From Isoperla grammatica (lineage: Eukaryota > Arthropoda > Insecta > Plecoptera > Perlodidae): a stretch of 64,000 nt of DNA. Location of the stretch: positions 1 through 64,000 of the forward strand of contig CAMDTW010000297.1 of NCBI GenBank assembly GCA_945910005.1, read 5' to 3'. Below, one piece after another: positions 62,901 through 64,000 of this stretch (its first letter is position 1; each line of letters starts with the position of its first letter). The notes beneath the pieces were generated by a model. It saw nothing but the letters and a program-made list of their open reading frames with translations, had not been told where the DNA came from and did not search any database. A program made the translations under genes and the position numbers.

Positions 62901-64000
62901 AAGAATTATAGGCTGCATTCTTCAAGAGTATAATGAAAATGCATAAATTGAGTTTTTTCGTCGTTTTTGGTTGAAATATGCATAAAATATAGAAATTGGC
63001 TGATTTTAGTCTATCTTCCACAAACTTCCAGTTTTAAGAGGAATCTTGCATACGGCTGGGATTCCTGAGGGTTTCAACCAAATTGCACAAATCGTTGTTT
63101 TAGAGCGTTTTAGGCTCCAATAAGCACAATTTGTCCATTTCGTCACATTTTGATTACTTCTATAGAAGTTACACCCTCCGTCGAAAAATAAGAATTATAG
63201 GTTGCATTCTTCAAGAGTATAATGAAAATACATAAATTGAGTTTTTTCGTCGTTTTTGGTTAAAATATGCATAAAAAATAGAAATTGGCTGATTTCTGTC
63301 GATCTACCACAAACTTCCAGTTTTAAGAGGAATCTTGCATACGGCCGGGATTCCTAAGGGTTTCAACCAAAGTTGACAAATCGTTGTTTTAGAGCGTTTT
63401 AGGCTCCAATAAGCAAAATTTGTCCATTTCGTCACATTTCGATAACTTCTATAGAAGTTACACCCTCCGTTGAAAAATAAGAATTATAGGCTGCATTCTT
63501 CAAGAGTATAATGAAAATGCATAAATTGAGTTTTTTCGTCGTTTTTGGTTAAAATATGCATAAAATATAGAAATTGGCTGATTTTAGTCTACGTACCACA
63601 AACTTCCAGTTTTAAGAGGAATCTTGCATACGGCTGGGATTCCTAAGGGTTTCAACCAAATTGCACAAATCGTTGTTTAAGAGCGTTTCAGGCTCTAATA
63701 AGCACAATTTGTCCATTTCGTCACATTTCGATAACTTCTATAGAAGTTACACCCTCCGTCGAAAAATAAGAATTATAGGTTGCATTCTTCAAGAGTATAA
63801 TGAAAATGCATAAATTGAGTTTTTTCGTCGTTTTTGGTTAAAATATGCATAAAAAATAGAAATTGGCTGATTTCGGTCTATCTACCACAAACTTCCAGTT
63901 TTAAGAGGAATCTTGCATACGGCCGGGATTCCTAAGGGTTTCAACCAAAGTTGACAAATCGTTGTTTTAGAGCGTTTCAGGCTCCAATAAGCACATTTTG
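59950..64000 (-). repeat. 38-monomer-spaced unit, copy 2, continuing past window
   Basis: Second copy of 48970-53020, still matching at the right window edge. It lacks the single-base indels seen in copy 1 between 49.2 and 50.2 kb. Private differences include TTTATAAAAAATAG near 62112 and TTTCGGTCTATC near 63872. Confidence 0.85.

Larger units (their letters stand above)
46022..64000 (-). repeat. Satellite array block 3, 289-bp monomer, minus orientation
   Basis: About 62 tandem monomers, the reverse complement of blocks 1 and 2. The same three classes occur. Class C is seen as GTTAGTGTGCATTCTGAAAG near 46730, 47885, 49905, 51640, 53375, 55396, 55685, 57420, 59440, 60880 and 62615. The block has the clearest nested higher-order structure of the window, with 6-, 14- and 38-monomer periods. 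It runs past the right window edge. No gene, transposon or other insertion is seen. Confidence 0.98.

Noticed and set aside
1..64000. CRISPR-like regular repeats
   Set aside because: The whole 289-bp unit is repeated with no unique spacers. It is a tandem satellite, not a repeat-spacer array.
1..64000. Embedded transposon or LTR element
   Set aside because: The 289-bp phase runs uninterrupted apart from the two enlarged monomers, small indels and the gaps. No foreign segment, target-site duplication, reverse transcriptase or transposase frame is seen.

Overview
This window is satellite DNA from end to end. It holds about 220 head-to-tail copies of one 289-bp, AT-rich monomer, interrupted only by two 200-N assembly gaps. 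I counted 35% GC (101 of 289 bases) in a reference monomer. I find no protein-coding gene, tRNA, rRNA, transposon, CRISPR array, origin or promoter that I can support. The open frames are short read-throughs of the repeat: 289 is 3x96+1, so each monomer shifts the reading frame and nothing exceeds about 130 codons. Such an array, with layered higher-order repeats (HORs), points to a eukaryotic centromeric or other constitutive heterochromatin region in a long-read assembly. I do not recognise the satellite family and cannot name the organism; plant or animal are both open.

Layout. Block 1 (1-22158) and block 2 (22359-45821) carry the monomer in one orientation, called plus here. Block 3 (46022-64000) carries it in the opposite orientation, and the flip falls exactly at the second gap. 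Reference coordinates start at the G of GACAAATTGTGC, so positions 1-289, 290-578 and 579-867 are consecutive monomers. Three main sequence classes recur. A has GTCAACTTTGG, CCCGGCC and a CAACC...CGACGG 3' half. B has GTGCAATTTGG, CCCAGCC and CAGCC...CAACGG. C has a distinct tract with CACACTAACATT, CGGTTGG and CTAAAGTAG. A and B often alternate; C appears about 40 times, usually at multiples of 289 bp.

Higher-order structure. Block 1 contains a 6738-bp segment (1-6738) repeated without any difference I could see at 15421-22158, ending exactly at the first gap. Inside it a 5-monomer unit (1445 bp) is duplicated. Next to it an 8-monomer unit (2310 bp) is duplicated. Block 2 has 3-, 14/15- and 20-monomer similarities and long-range similarity to block 1 at about 17.35 kb. 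Block 3 has nested 6-monomer (about 1734 bp), 14-monomer (about 4044 bp) and 38-monomer (about 10.98 kb) repeats, with mosaic patches that look like gene conversion or unequal exchange.

Within each monomer the notable elements are an 18-bp near-perfect palindrome (positions 254-271), a run of A/T tracts spaced about 10 bp apart (147-200), two ATGCAT sites 39 bp apart, and a 10-bp-spaced CGAAATG pair. The palindrome is disrupted in class C, and in four monomers a second change restores pairing. The most interesting observations are this dyad symmetry, the phased A-tracts, the nested HORs, two monomers that each carry an internal partial duplication, and signs that parts of the assembly (perfect 6.7-kb copy, orientation flip at a gap, an indel-rich kilobase) need checking.
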